Below are positions 6,808 through 7,616 of a stretch of 7,616 bases of DNA, in pieces (position 1 is the first letter of the stretch; the number at the start of each line of letters is the position of its first letter). The notes under the pieces are model-generated. The model made no database searches. It saw only the letters and a list, made by a program, of their open reading frames with translations, and had not been told where the DNA came from. The stretch is from Anaerolineaceae bacterium (lineage in GTDB: Bacteria > Chloroflexota > Anaerolineae > Anaerolineales > Anaerolineaceae), in the NCBI GenBank assembly GCA_003532515.1, contig DOEX01000134.1:1236-8851 (forward strand). The letters run 5' to 3'. Made by a program: the position numbers and the translations under genes.

Positions 6808-7616
6808 ATGACATATACCGTAGGTTCCCTCGTCAAAGCTCGCGGCCGTGAATGGGTCGTCCTCCCAGACTCCACTGATGATCTTTTGGTCTTACGACCA
6901 TTGGGTGGTTCGGATGATGAAATTGCCGGCATTTATATCCCATTGGAGCCAGTAACCCCTGCTACCTTTGATCTTCCCGACCCATCACAAGTTGGGGATT
7001 ATCGTTCAGCTCGTTTGTTGCGCGATGCTGTCAGGCTTGGTTTTCGTTCCAGCGCTGGTCCGTTTCGCTCATTTGCTCGGGTCGGCTTTGAGCCTCGTCC
7101 CTATCAGCTTGTTCCGCTGCTGATGGCACTCAAATTAGATCCAATCCGGTTGTTGGTGGCAGATGACGTCGGTATTGGCAAAACAATTGAAGCTGGTTTA
7201 ATTGCGCGTGAACTGCTGGACCGCGGTGAAATTGAACGCCTGGCAGTCCTCTGCCCACCACCCCTAGCCGAGCAATGGCAGTCTGAACTTCGAGATAAGT
7301 TTCATATCGAGGCTGAATTGGTTCTACCATCCACTGCGGCACGGTTGGAACGAAACCTAAGCCTGGGGGAATCACTTTTTGAACGCCATCCCTTCGTAAT
7401 CGTCTCGATGGACTATATTAAATCCGATCGTCGACGAGAGGAATTCAAGCGTGCCTGCCCTGAATTTGTTATTGTCGATGAAGCCCACACCTGTGCCTAC
7501 GGTGCAGAAAGAGGCGGCCATCATCAACGATTTGAAATGGTCAGAGGTCTGGCTCAAAATCCTAACCGGCACATAGTTCTGGTGACTGCCACGCCTCACA
7601 GTGGAAAGGAAGAAGC
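6808..7616 (+). CDS. drmD: SNF2-type helicase, DISARM DrmD-like, N-terminal 269 aa (3' end outside window)
   Basis: The frame is open from the ATG at 6808 to the right edge (269 codons plus two bases). The first ~90 residues are a family-type N-terminal region (TVGSLVKARGREWVVLP and onward). The first RecA-like lobe follows: RPYQ (97-100), Walker A DDVGIGKTIEAG (119-130), LCPPPLAEQW (148-157), motif II DEAH (224-227) and motif III TATPH (260-264). The DDVGxGKTIEAGL form is typical of RapA/HepA/DrmD-like SNF2 ATPases, which translocate on double-stranded DNA. In DISARM, DrmD is the class 1 SNF2 subunit, usually near a methyltransferase and DrmA/DrmB. The second lobe and C-terminus are missing only because the window ends. 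The start has a poor Shine-Dalgarno sequence but sits 7 nt after the previous stop, so translational coupling is likely. The SNF2 call is firm; the DrmD assignment is moderate. Confidence 0.85.
   Translation, partial: MTYTVGSLVKARGREWVVLPDSTDDLLVLRPLGGSDDEIAGIYIPLEPVTPATFDLPDPSQVGDYRSARLLRDAVRLGFRSSAGPFRSFARVGFEPRPYQLVPLLMALKLDPIRLLVADDVGIGKTIEAGLIARELLDRGEIERLAVLCPPPLAEQWQSELRDKFHIEAELVLPSTAARLERNLSLGESLFERHPFVIVSMDYIKSDRRREEFKRACPEFVIVDEAHTCAYGAERGGHHQRFEMVRGLAQNPNRHIVLVTATPHSGKEE

Noticed and set aside
7130..7599. Two minus-strand ORFs of 75-81 codons at the right edge
   Set aside because: They lie opposite the SNF2 gene, whose Walker A and DEAH motifs are intact, and show no recognisable domain.

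Overview
The window looks like a chromosomal stretch of an environmental bacterium of moderate GC content. The two regulators at the left edge have the flavour of Anaerolineae (Chloroflexota), but this rests on protein style only and should be read as a guess. Every supported gene is on the + strand. No tRNA, rRNA, CRISPR array, transposase or integrase was seen.

Left flank (1-900): the tail of a gene with a LuxR-type DNA-binding domain, then a promoter region dense in ACGAA/TTCGT half-sites, then a 138-residue protein with a divergent Cro/C1-like helix-turn-helix, closed by a clear intrinsic terminator. These look like host regulatory genes separate from what follows.

Right part (about 930-7616, running off the edge): a compact, co-directional cluster that looks like an antiphage defence operon. 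It opens with a 74-residue excisionase-like (MerR-type) helix-turn-helix protein. Next comes a 1729-residue protein joining a superfamily 2 helicase, cysteine pairs in large inserts, a DUF1998/MZB zinc module and a C-terminal Vsr/DUF559-like nuclease domain. A 107-residue protein that I cannot assign follows, and then the first 269 residues of a SNF2-type helicase resembling DISARM DrmD. Gaps are short (63, 16 and 7 nt), so co-transcription is likely.

Known relatives: DISARM uses DrmA (helicase), DrmB (DUF1998), DrmC (PLD nuclease), DrmD (SNF2 helicase) and a methyltransferase; Druantia uses a giant DUF1998 helicase, DruE. Here DrmA-like, DrmB-like and nuclease functions appear to sit in one polypeptide, paired with a DrmD-like helicase. 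My inference is a DISARM-related or Druantia/DISARM-hybrid system. Whether a methyltransferase completes it lies beyond the right edge.
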